Shown in pieces: positions 11,277 to 23,643 of a stretch of DNA of 64,000 bases (position 1 is its first letter; every line of letters begins with the position of its first letter). The stretch is from the NCBI GenBank assembly GCA_020226215.1, contig CM035235.1, forward strand, positions 73,991,283-74,055,282. The letters run 5' to 3'. This stretch comes from Sindora glabra. Its lineage: Eukaryota; Streptophyta; Magnoliopsida; Fabales; Fabaceae. Under the pieces are notes generated by a model. It saw only the letters and a list, made by a program, of their open reading frames with translations, searched no databases and had not been told where the DNA came from. The position numbers were made by a program, and so were the translations under genes.

Positions 11277-14200
11277 TCATTGCATTTCTTCAATGTCAAA
11301 AGAAGAATTTGAATGCTTTCTTCTCTTAGACAGAGCCCCACCTAAATGCAAGGAAACAAGATTCTCATCATCAGGGCCATTCTGCAATACGGAGAGATTT
11401 TTATGGTCGACGTTTCCTTGGTAGCTTTGATGTCCTGGAAGTCTATCTGCATCACTCGGAACGAACTGATACTTTACATCAGAATTTGTCTGAGCCCCAT
11501 TTCTAACATGGAAACCGTTAGGCCCTAATAGTGGGTGGAGTGCTGGGGAGGGTTCATCTTCACCTGGAACTTGCCGGATGTTCAAGCCACGAGGTTCAAA
11601 GCTCTCTTCAAGTTTATCTTTTGTAAGGATAGTGGGAGAGGACTCTCCGACTGTGGAATCAAACCCTCCAGCAGAAGCATTCCTGTGCTCTTGCAGTGCA
11701 ACTGTGAAATGACAATAGTGTAAGGGCAAGTCAGACGCAAGTATACAGAAAACAGATATTGGTGGAGACTAGAATCCAGCAGCTCATGCAGGCAACAGCA
11801 AAAGCGTAGATAACTCGATCCTCACAACAGCAGAGGCACCCTGTTTGATTCCCAATTAATCTTATATTTGAACTTTACATTGTAACTGGATAATCAAACT
11901 AAACGTATGCCACAGGTCATGATTATCTCCCAGAAAAAAAAAAAATTAATTCGTGTGCTGTATTTGTGCTGCTAAAAACCATTCACTCACCCAAGGGATC
12001 ACTGACCAGATTTTCCTCAACCCAAGATTTATACAAGGAAAATCTCTGACAAACATAACCAGAACTGAAACAAACAAGCCTTTAGTGTATTCCTATAATT
12101 ACTTCTAACTTCTATATCGTAAAATATATATATATATATATATATATTTGTGCAGCATTTAATTTTTTTGATAGAAAAAGATGTTACTAAGAGAAGGAAA
12201 TATGTATAGCATTTATGTATATCAATTGCAAGAGAGAATCTCAATGTGGGAAAAAATTATCAGTTTAGCACCAACAAATACTCATTAAGCCCAATCATGA
12301 AATTAATCAAGCTATAAAAGAGAGGGTCTTCAAAACATTCAAATGGAAAGCAGGCATCATGCATAAGGTATGGAAAAGGCAGTAAGCCATCATAAATAAG
12401 GATAAGGACAATACAAAGAACTTCACCACTAGATAACAGGCTTTGACAAATACTATCACAAAGTAGGCAATTAAGAGGAGAAACTGGTAGTTTACAAGAA
12501 AAATTTTAATGTCTAAACAAGGCACCACCATGCCATTTAAATACTTAGAACTATAATTTATTAAACAGCATAATTTTTGCCTTTTCCTCAACAGAATTCC
12601 CTATACCAGCCAACAAATTTATAATTAGTAGCTAAGCAAGGCATATCAGATTCATGCTCGGAAACCAAACTATGGGTAATATAGTCCTAAACACATAAGC
12701 GGACGAATTTGACATATATTCCTCTTTTTCTTGTGAAACAGTAAGCCAGAGTACTCAACACTGTAGATATTATAGCAGAAACTAGTGACCATGAAATATT
12801 AAATGACTAATAGCAAGATGTTTCATTAGAACAAACCTTGGAGTGCTTCATTTGTTGTTATGAGATCAAGTTCAAGGAGATCAAGAAGTCGGCCAAGATC
12901 AACTCCACTTGTCCAATTTTCAGGGGGCTGGCCAACTTTTAGCTTCAACCGACCACGATTAGCTGTGCCACCCCAGATGATGCCAACAGGTCGTGGCTTC
13001 TGCCCATGATGACCGGTCAAGAGTATGAGGCTTCCACTGTCACCTTCAAGATCAAATGTCTGCTGGTTCTCACCAACAACAAGAAAATCAGTGAGAAAAC
13101 AAATCCCTTTCTCATCATTGTACTCTAAGGCATAGGCCATTATAGTCCCTGTAGTCAAACCAGAACTCCTTCCAACTTTAATCACTTGCCTCCCTATGAG
13201 ACTGTTAATTGGTGACTGCAAGTCTATAATGTTGACTTCACCAATTTCACCCACACCTTTTACAGATGTGGTAACATTTTTCATGTTAAAATCTTCTGTA
13301 AATGGGATGAAAGCCCCATCAGCTCGTACAAATGTTTCTGCAGAGATACCAAATTGCATGGGCATGAGTAGCAGTCAAGACAATGAGAAATTCAAGAGTA
13401 GAAACTAAAATTTCAACAAATAAATATGAAATGAAAGAGTATCGTAAATGTATACTTTCTTTTCACCAACACTAAAACATAACATCATTTTCTTTGATTC
13501 ATAATAGAAACTTAAACCATTACAAAGTGCCTGCCAGGGAGGGTGGCAGGATATAAGATTAGGCAGGAAGGAAATCAATATTCAACCCTCATTACGGGTT
13601 TTACATCATTATACGGCATTAAATATAACAAATATAATCCAGTCCAATTATCTAAGACAAATATTTCTACCATAATTGAAGTCCTCATAACTGTTATGAT
13701 AGAAGTATTCTACCTTGTGAGAATTCAAGAGGAAAGCAAAGAAGAACTGATGTTTTACAAGACACTAAGAAATTCTGATCATGAAGAACAAAATTTAAAT
13801 TAAAAAAAAATAATAATAATTTTTACAGGCATTGATAATTAGTAATTGCTAGTTTAACCAATTTATTTTAGCTCTTGAATAATAAAACAAAAACAACAAA
13901 ACTTTATCTCATTAAGTGAGGTCGGCTACAACAACAAAGCCTTATTTTAGTTCTTGAACAATATTTCCAAGAAGTAATCCAACATATTGATCATCTCAAT
14001 AACATCCTAGTGGTACCAAGATAGTGCTCTAATTCTCTAAAATCTAAAAGAAGGCCTTATTCAGTTAAAAAACCACAAAAACTAAACCCCCAAGGTAAGC
14101 CTCGGATCAAAATTTATACTCAACACTTCAAGAAATCCACTAAACAAGTTTATACCAGGCATAGTTTATGATTTATGACACTGATTGGAAAATATTCACA

Positions 14201-16887
14201 ATAAATTGCAATCTGGAACTACATTACCTGGGTTTGTTCCAGCAAAAATGCCATACCAGAGATCATCAGTGATAAATGATGTTGCCCTCTCAACTGCACC
14301 CAAATACACTCCAGGTCCAAGGCTGGGTGGCAGAGGATGAAACATTTTCTGGTTTGGATAGTCCAAATCAACAGCTACATGACGATTTGTGAGGAAACCA
14401 ACTTCTCGATTTCCTGTTCGGCTTTTCACAATAGCACCCAATGTTCCATATGTCTCTTGGCTTGCAACCTTCAGAAAAAAGAAGCAATTAAAGAGGTAAA
14501 GAGGAAATAACAATTCACCAAGTGTCCACACAAATTGCAGAATTGAATCCATGTCCAAGGCAAAGACAAGATGAACAGGAAAAAAGCAAGATTAAGAAAC
14601 AATTTTAACAAAAGCAATATCTAAATTTCAAAGCTAAATAAACAAAGGTTGCTACACGATAATACCTTTCCTGTCAAAAAATCATAAACATATAATTTCC
14701 ATATCATAAGTTTAATTTTCAATATATAGAAAAGAAAATCATCAAGCAAAATAAGGAAGATCCTTCGGTGTAAGAATGCTACCCATGTTTAAATGCAAAA
14801 TGGTTTTCCAGTCATAAAAATACATTTATCATCAAATATGACAGAAATATCCATTCTTCTCCACACAGCCAAACAATTTACCCATCATGCAAGAAGAGAT
14901 GGTTATTTGTTTTAAATATTTTATAGCACATAAGACAACAATTAACCAAGGTGCTTTAAATCTGTAACAAAACATTATTGTAAATAATATTGAGTACCAC
15001 AACCCAGATGAAAGCCTTAAGCTTAAACTGAATGATGAGGAAAAAGGGACATCAATAAGGTAATGGAAAAAGGATTTGCATGTTTAGGAAAGTGAAGGGT
15101 CTATAGTCCAAATACTGGCATCAAAAAAAGCATGGAGGGGAAAGAGATCCAAGAATGAAGTTTGTCCCAACCCATTTGTCCACCTCAAAACTAAGTTAAT
15201 CCATCCCCTACCCACCTAGAAAGCAAAGGATGGAAATAATAAATCAATTTGCAGTGAAACTGCAGGGTGATGAGTGCCAATTCAAGTTTAAGCTATTAAG
15301 TGGAGGCCCAAGAATGGTGTTTATAACTTAACACGCACCATCAGAAGGTAAACCCTTTAGGCTTACAAGATGGAGAAAATATAGATCCATCAAGAATTAT
15401 TAGAATAAACAGATGGTTTGGAAGTTAATCATATCAGCTTTACTATTTAGTTTATAAGGAGTAGACTTATATTTTTCTCCTTCTAACAAATATTACTTCT
15501 TCCCTTTTTCTATAAAAAAAAATGTAAGGCGTATACTGAAATTAAAAAAAAAAAAAAATCATCAATCTACTGGGTTTAATTCGATATTTTCTCCAGTCAC
15601 TTGCATGGCTTGCATTCACAATACAGAAAAAGCAACACACTGAAGAAATGAAAGTTCCTTGGATAGGAGAAAAGGCACCTGAGAACCAGAACCAATACAA
15701 GGATCACTCCCTCTTAAACCATCAGCAAGTTCGGTATATAATTGTTCTTTAGGAGTTGGCGCAGGTGCACCATAATAAGAGAATTCCACAACGTCCACAT
15801 CACACCAAACACCCCCTGGCCCCTGTTTGGCATATTGAGAAATTATTTTACTGTCTATAAATAAGAAAATCAGAGATGAGAGATCACAACAACATTTAGA
15901 TCACAAAGAATATTGACATAACTCTACTGTGATTTTTTATATTCAGTTTCAAGGAAAATAGGTTCTTACAAATAAGGGGCATTTTAGGCCAAAGATCAAA
16001 AAATTGCCATACCCAGTTTACTATCTAATTAAAATATGTGGAAGTCAAACAAGATTCCACTGTCAGCCTAGATAAAACATCTCCTGGCATATGTCAGGAG
16101 TTTTCAGTCACAGGTGTGTTAGCAAAGAATTGCACTCCTAAATTACAAATAAAAACTACAAAAAATCTCAGCAAGTGATTACTTCAACAATTTCCCTTGT
16201 AAAACATTCTTCAACCTTCAGTTGTCCAACTTCTAATCCAGAGAGTATTGAAGTTATAAATAGATTTAATTCTAAATACAAAGATGACCAACATAAAATC
16301 AGAAGACAATTAATCAATTTGACACATAAATCTGAGGAGATCCATTAAGCCATGTGGAAACCTGAAACATAGCCAGAAGAACCAAAAGTCCCCACCTCAA
16401 GGGCAGCAGGTAGGCACTGGACATGGTTGAGCCATTGCCTGTGAACTTTACGGGCAACAAAGACAAGAATAGCAGGAATGTTGGTCAAGACACCCCCTCG
16501 AATCTTAAATCCAACTGCTGTGCCTAGACTACACCGACGCAAGATTTTGCTATGAAATGCCCTAATAGTCATCAGTTCAAGTAAGGTAGTAGCTCGTTGT
16601 CCTGTTGGTAATCGACCCAAAGTTTCAGGTAGCACCCCCTTTTGAAGGTTTCCAAAGTAATTCGCCCTATCTTCTGCTGCATCATAGATTCGACTCAATG
16701 TAGGCCAAGAGAAATAAGCAGCATTGCTCTCAGAATGCTGAGCACCTGAAGCAAAAGGTTGCAAGGGTGAGGGGCTTGATGAAGTATTAGGGCGACCATA
16801 GTAGTTTCTTTCCAGGTCCAGATCTGATTCCTCCGATTGTGTTGATCCAGAGTGATGAATTCGTAAATCTAGTCGAGTCCGATCCAT
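11277..16887 (-). CDS. NAL1: NARROW LEAF1-type trypsin-like serine protease, 600 aa
   Basis: Five coding exons: 16887-16396, 15822-15679, 14468-14228, 13337-12837, 11701-11277. All introns are GT-AG, phases fit, and they sum to 600 codons plus TGA. The N-terminus (MDRTRLDLRIHHSGSTQSEE) and the whole length match the plant NAL1 family. The trypsin-like triad is intact: His242 in NRHVA, Asp299 in RADGAF, Ser393 in GDSGS. An LxLxL (EAR-like) motif LELDL is at 447-451 and a basic KRRK near the C-terminus suggests nuclear targeting. Rice NAL1 is a protease that controls leaf width, vein number and auxin-related growth, reported to act on TOPLESS-type corepressors. The start is the first ATG of the conserved N-terminus. 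The activity here is inferred from conserved residues. Confidence 0.95.
13884..13941 (-). mobile_element. Short LINE/SINE 3'-end fragment in the NAL1 intron 3
   Basis: The segment contains the common plant retroposon tail motif read as AAGTGAGGTCGGCTAC next to ACAACAAA, which is a TTG-rich tail on the minus strand. It is flanked by 21-bp direct repeats (13863-13883 and 13942-13962, TTATTTTAG.TCTTGAA.AAT, two mismatches), resembling a target-site duplication. The same tail motif ends the LINE at 61551. Confidence 0.65.
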
Positions 16888-18105
16888 CTGTCAGCTCTCC
16901 TGCATTACAACTCGTGTAGCTTAGAAAAAGTGAATTCTAAAAGACAAAGAAAGATCTGTTCAACAAATGAAAACTTCAATATGTGGAGAATTCTTCAGAA
17001 ATTAAAAATTGGACAGATCTAATTATCAATAACCAGCAAAGCAACAATATTTGTTCATAATAATTCATGTGTATGGATTAAACCAGACAAGGGTTTCCAA
17101 GTACATATAATTCCCAAAAACTAGCAAGTGTCTGTACATATTAACTGAAAACCTCAAAGTTTGCCCACTTACGGAAAGAAAGAACTGCCATGCTCTAAAA
17201 ACTTTATCACTTTGAAGATATGAAATACAAACTCTCATTCATTGTTTGTCCAGATTTATGTATATAGGGTCAAGCATATAATTAAACGAAGCATCGTATC
17301 CACCAGGACGCTCACATTAGCTTCAAAGTCCAAATTTAAAGCAACTTTCAAATGATACATACTAGTCTGTTTGAGAGCAAGAGACTTGAGAGGTTTCTGA
17401 AGGAAAGGAGAGCAAGCTTCATACTTCTAGTAATATTCTAGGAAGCTAAACCTCCATTTCATTTCCTTGCCCACCATTTTCTTTGCTCCCACGTGAACCA
17501 TCAGTGACGTCGGAAGAAGTGAGGAGAGGAAATTTACAAATAATAATACACTCTATACTGAAGAATTAATTCTCTAAGTGCACTAATAACTCATAAAACT
17601 AAATGGTATCCACTTAGCATAACATCAAAATTGAAACAAATCAGAGCCTGGAAACTCGCTTAACATAAAATGGACCAATGAACAAATATTGTCCATAAGA
17701 CGACAGCGAACTCATCTGGTTCGCTTTCAGAAGTTAGAACCCATGAAGTTTATAGCTTTAGCAGAATCTGAAGGGAAATAAAACGAAGCCTTAAAAAAGG
17801 GCGTTTGGAAAAAACACAAATTTGCATACATCTTGAAGCAAAACTCACCGATTAGCGATGTGGGAGATATGGGAATGGACTCAGAGCAGAGACCTTTAAA
17901 GGTTTTCATGCCCTAGTGCATGAATTTCCTACAGCAAGCAATCCAACAACAGTCATCCACCTATGAGATTGCAGAGTGCTCTGAAATCATCAGATAAAAT
18001 TTGATAGACTCCATAAGAATAGAGCCGGAGCTAGCTTACCTTTGCTTGGAAAATAGAAGAGAAGACCTGAGATGTTGAGATGCTGCTATGTACGTATGGG
18101 AGAGA
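16888..18105 (-). promoter_or_regulatory. NAL1-type gene 5' leader: two non-coding exons and core promoter
   Basis: On the minus strand, exon A ends at 18040 before GTAAGC. Exon B, about 17928-17849, follows CTGTAG and ends before GTGAGT. The coding exon starts at 16899 after TGCAG. A TATATA box lies at about 18126-18133 with a CT-rich leader just downstream, so transcription likely starts near 18100. Exon B holds an ATG at 17909 that opens an upstream ORF. With this splicing it would overlap the main start in another frame. Confidence 0.65.
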
Positions 18106-18139
18106 GAGGCATAGAGAGAGAGAGAGTATATAGCAATAT

Positions 18140-21100
18140 AATTTAGAAGTAGCGGAAAAATAATAGTAGTAATATCTGGTATCTATCTGCCATACTCATA
18201 TCATCATGTCATATAACAACACACAAACATTGTAATAATAATATTTCTTTTGGCCCTTTTTCCATTTTTCTTTTTTCTTTTTCTAGTTTACGAATTGTCA
18301 CAATTATTAGTGGGGAAATTTTAATGGAGGAGATATGGGCAGCTGGCAGGATGGAAATTATAATAATTCTTTGGATCCTAGCAATAGATAAATTTTTGTG
18401 GGTGGGGGGGATAGGGGCCCATCCCAATTTGCTCCCCAAAAGGAGCACACTCTTTCACTATAATTCAATTCCCATTCCGCTTAGCTATAATATTGAATTC
18501 ACTTAACTATAATATTGAATTTGGGCCAGGGAAGAAAATGCCACGGTATTACTTCCATTTTTGCAGCATTTTGCTTCATGATAGCATATATTTTCCCTTC
18601 CTGCATTTTGGCTTCTTCCAATATGAAAAGGGAACCTTGGTTTTTTTTTAACTTCATTGATACATTCGTTTTCTTCGAAACTCAATTTAATTTTGCTCAT
18701 ATTTCTTCTATTTTAGAAAATATATAATCACATATTATTTTGAAATAAATGAGATAAGTATATGTTGTCATCCTTGTTTAAAATAGGATAAAATATAAAT
18801 AAATTCTCTAAAATATGGTTTAATATTATATAACTTTTTTGAAGTTTTAAAATCTATAAATGATCTTCTAAATATTTTTAAAAAGTAAAAATATTGAAAA
18901 TTTAATTTTAAAAAATAAAAAAGACATACAAGTTGCCCATAATTGTTTTTCTTTAATTGAATTCAATCAATGTTTTAATAATATTTCCTCTAAAATAAAT
19001 TATTAACAATATATTTGATTTTGTAACGTGAAGCAAGTATTTTGAGTAAATTATTATTAAATTCGGCTAAAATGTATTTGGAGGATAAGATATGTGTTTC
19101 GTTTGTTGTACTAAAAAAAATTAGTTGGAAACAATTATAAGTGGCTTATTTATGTTCTTTTCCATTTTCCTTAATTGAAATATCAATATTTTCAATTTTT
19201 AAAAAAATTTAAAGAGTTATTCGTAAGTTTTGAAATTTCAATGTGATACGTAACCTTTAGGGTTTATTTATATTTTTCTCCTTTGAAAAAGAAAAAAAAG
19301 GAGTTAAATATATATTTTTTAGAAAATATATAGAAGTTTAAATGAAATTATATTAAATTTTAAAAGAGGTAAGTACAATTTGAAAAGAGAAAAAAAGACA
19401 AAAATTAAGGAGAAACGTTATCAATGGGTTTTAAACTTAGATGATCACAGATTATCCAATAGATTAAGCTAATGTTTTGAATCTGAATTCTCTCTTTATT
19501 TTTCTGTCATTTTTTTTCCATTTTCAAAAAAATATATATAATTATTATTTTAAATTCCACTATTTTTTTACTAGAACCCACAATTTTGAACAGAAGAATT
19601 ATGCATCCATCTCTCATCGGAATTCATTTGGTACATTTCCTGAAAAACGCACCAAATCCATTTCCCTATGTTTTTGAAATATGTGAAAACATATGGTGAA
19701 AATCATACCCAATAAAATATAACAAAAGTGTGAAGTTATAAATGCACGAAATTTGATATTTTCTTTATGAATATTATTGTTGAAAATATTGATTGTGAGT
19801 ATAAAAGTTGTCTGGATATTTTATTATCTATCAAACATATATACTCTTAAGAACATTTTCATAATGCTTCTTAAGAGTGGCTATACTTTAAAAAAAAAAA
19901 AAATCAAATAATCAACCTTGACATATTTTACCGAATACATATTTGTGACTTTTATTAATGGAGAAGGGCGGCAACCAAAAAAAATGTTAATAAAAGCCAT
20001 GTGCTCATCATAAACCTCTAAAGTTCATGATAATGCTTGAAATAGCCAACCAACCCATACTTAAATCGATCCAATTCTTAACTATATTTCATTTGTGTCT
20101 AATTATCCATAGTTAATATTATAAAAACCTTATAATATTTCATTAAAGTCCATAATTTTCCATCATCTCAAACATGACTCCTATTTAATTATTCATGATT
20201 AATATTACGAAAAGTTCATCATCTCATGCTTTACTCATGTCCAACAAAATCTGCAATTAATTAAAGTATGCTCGTTTTAACAAAATTGATATCTCTTGTT
20301 GTTATTCTATCTTACTAAGATAATTAACTCAATCATCGGTAGAGTGCAAATAAACTAAGGCTAAATAAGCTTCAACTCAAATAAATTAAGTTTACTTTCC
20401 AAATTATTAGCTTAAATTTAACTTATTAGCTTAGATAAAATTAAAATTTAAGTTTGGCCTAACCTATAAAAGAAGCATGACTCAATCTATTAACTTGTTT
20501 AAAAGCTTATTTGTATAAATAGGTTTTCAAATTTATTAATAGATTAAGGTTTTTTAAAGTCTTAGATTTTTTAATATCCTAATTAGGCTTATATACATAA
20601 ATATATGTATAAAAATATTTATATTATATGTGTATATATTTTATATTGTAATATATCATTTATGGATATATTAATAATCAAATAGTTAACATAATAAACC
20701 CAACAAATTAAGTTTAAAGAAAATAAATTCAACCTATTTATCTAAATTTATTTATTTATTTATTTGTCATAACTTAATTTATTTAGATAAATAGATTAGG
20801 TTAAGGCATGAGTAAGTTAGACTATAAGGTCATAATAATCTATAAGACTTACTTGTGCATCTAGTTATTTGAGTGTGTATGGCGGATCATCCTATTATGT
20901 ACATTTAATCAATTATTTCCTTGTGTAACTAATTCATTTGACTAAATCCTTTCATTAAACCAATCAGACATTTCAAGATTGTCAGTTCCATATAATAAAA
21001 AGAAAGTACAATTTATTATATCACAATATATTAAATAATTATGATTGTAAAAATATTTCGAGAAAAATATAAAACATTCTCTTCAATTTTAAAATGGTTG

Positions 21101-22731
21101 CATTTTATACTTATTAGTTTTGAAAAGTTACAAATCAAGCCTTTAAGCTAAAAATATTGAAATTAATACTCATTGTTTATTTAGTTATTTTATTAAATTG
21201 TATAACTTTTTATTAATTTTTTAAATGAGAATCACAATATTATTGTATATTATCTTTATTGGATCATTCTTTATACATACTCATTTTCAAGTATTTAATT
21301 AAAATTTTACATATTTAATGTAAATTATATTAATTATATAATGTAGAAATTATGTGCAAAAAATAATCTAATAAATCAACATATAATAATATTGTGATTC
21401 TTATTTAAAATATTTGAAATAATTATGTAATTTAATAAAAAATTAATAATTAAGTAGATTATATAAATTTTATATAATTGAATAATTTAATGTACAAGTT
21501 TTCAAACTTAATAAAGGTAAAAAATATCAACAATTTTTAAAATTAATGATGAGATTTTGCATTTTTCTAAAATATTTATGATATAGGTTTAAACCTTATT
21601 TCTTGTAAAGCTTTGGATCACATTGTGGTATATTCTTTAAGGAAGAAAGTATCAAATCATTACCTAAAAGATTTGGTTAATATTAAATTAGTATGGGATG
21701 ATCTTCTTACATTAATGTACTATCAATTTCAAAAATTTCACAACAAATAAGTATCAAAAGATTTTTTTACATTAATTTAGCACATAAAAATCCTACATAA
21801 AATCAATTAGTACAAATTTTTTTTACATTGACACTAAATTAATGTTAACTAAATCTTTCAGATAATGATTTGGTAGTTTTTCTTGTTTAGATTAACTCAT
21901 ATAGCTCTAAACATGATTATGTGTTTGGTTAAGGTTAATTTCATATCTTGGAAGCACATATTTATTTCGTTCCATTTACTAATTTATAAAAATTTTTGAG
22001 GTCATTTAAATTGCAAAAGTAGTTTGTAAGTGCAATTTTTAAAAAGTACAAAATTTCTAGATTATTTAGTTAGCCATTTACTAATTGTATTTACTATCAT
22101 CTTTTTTATATTTATTATTTTAATATCTAATTATAAAAATAAAAATATATATTTCTTATGTATCTTATATAAAATTATTTTAATTAATTATTTACCTATT
22201 TTTCTCCTTTTAAATTTTATTGATATAATTTAGGATATATATATATAAGAAATCTTAATTTTTTAATCAATTAAAAGTAAGAAATTATCAATTGATGAAA
22301 ATTGTGCAAGTAAAAGAGATTAAAAATATGGTTTAAAAAAGATAATTAGAGATAATTAAACTTTTTTTATAGTCCTTATTTTTGTATTACAATTTTGAAG
22401 GATATATACTAATTATTCTAATAATACTTCTTAAAAATTTTAAAAGTGAACAGAAAATTAGTTTATGAGAAGTTTCAATTCCTTAGTGTTAGACAACAAC
22501 TTGAAATATTACTTGGTAAGTTTACAAAAAAATTTACTTCTTAGAAAATTCAACTTTCTATAAGAATTTACTTTCTGTGTGAACTAAACAATTCCTTCAT
22601 AATTTTGAAAGGGAATTAGCCAATGTTCAATTTGAAAAAATAATTTAGTCCTACTATAATGCTGAAATTTTTATTACTACTTTATATTGTGTTTTAATAA
22701 ATCAACAAATTACTTCCTTAATTTTAGAAAC
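18140..22731. other. Very AT-rich intergenic DNA
   Basis: No gene recognised. A hAT-like remnant may span about 20340-20863 (ends TAGAGTGCAAATAAAC and GTGCATCTA) but no target duplication was found. A hydrophobic ORF at 22030-22233 is AT-composition driven. Confidence 0.4.
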
Positions 22732-22739
22732 TACTCAAC

Positions 22740-23635
22740 TAAGGGTAGAAATTAGGTGGGTAGGAGCAGTTAAGGATCCCTAAATCAATTACCCGTCCAA
22801 AACTGCACATTATAAAATTAGACCAGCAACTACTCGTAAAAATTATATTATCCACTTGGACCTGCACTTTACGAGTACTTATGGGTACCATTGGATGTGG
22901 ATGGGTTTAGGATACTTTAAATAAAAATGTCTTACACACTAATCATTTTATAATTAAGTTTAATACTTACTTTCTCATATGTAATATTATCATAAACTAA
23001 ACTAGATTTATATGAAATATTATTATTTCAACTCATAAAATTAATATAAAAGAATTAGTAAGTATTTTTTCCATTAAATGAAATTAGCTATACATAGATC
23101 ACTATTGTGCTCTATTAAAGAAATTAGTGAAGTTAAAATTAAAATTAAAATAAGATATAAATGCAAATATAATTTATTTCAGAAACTAACATTGCTAGTT
23201 TTTATTTTACTTTATACAGATAAAATGAATAAATAAACTTAGTATGTTCTCCAAATGTATAGAATCCTTAAGTAAATGAATTAAGTATATATAGATCACT
23301 AAAGTTAAGTTACTTTTTATGGATGGAGTGGAGGACAAAAGGTTAGGTTGTATTTTCAATATTTGTCATCTTTGTCTAATGAGTAATAATGAGGAAGAAA
23401 CTAATAATTTTTTTTTAGCAATCAATGCCTAAAATAATGTTATCCTTTGAATATTAGTGGGCAAGTTGCGGTTAGTATTGGATTGTAAATTTTAACTTGC
23501 ACCCGCCCACATAATTATTTTTTTTTTAAATTTCGCCCGCTTCTATTTATTACGATATTTAATCCAACCGAAACCACATAAATTTGGATTTAGGTGGGTG
23601 GCTTATAGTGGTTGGACCCAAAACTTCTAGCCCTA
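22740..23635. mobile_element. hAT-type non-autonomous element (896 bp) with perfect 8-bp TSD
   Basis: Both ends are near-complementary terminal inverted repeats: TAAGGGTAGAAATT at the left, and AACTTCTAGCCCTA at the right, whose complement is TAGGGCTAGAAGTT. The element is bounded by a perfect 8-bp duplication TACTCAAC (22732-22739 and 23636-23643), the hallmark of hAT insertion. Subterminal GC-richer motifs (ACCCGTCC, GCACCCGCCCAC) sit inside both ends. No transposase ORF is visible, so it needs an outside transposase. Confidence 0.9.
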
Positions 23636-23643
23636 TACTCAAC

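Noticed and set aside
20338..20863. Full hAT element call
   Set aside because: The ends resemble hAT termini, but the 8-bp flanks (ATCATCGG and GTTATTTG) do not match, so it is noted only as a possible remnant.
22030..22233. Hydrophobic 67-codon ORF
   Set aside because: AT-rich codons give I/F/L/N/K by chance; no conserved motif or context.
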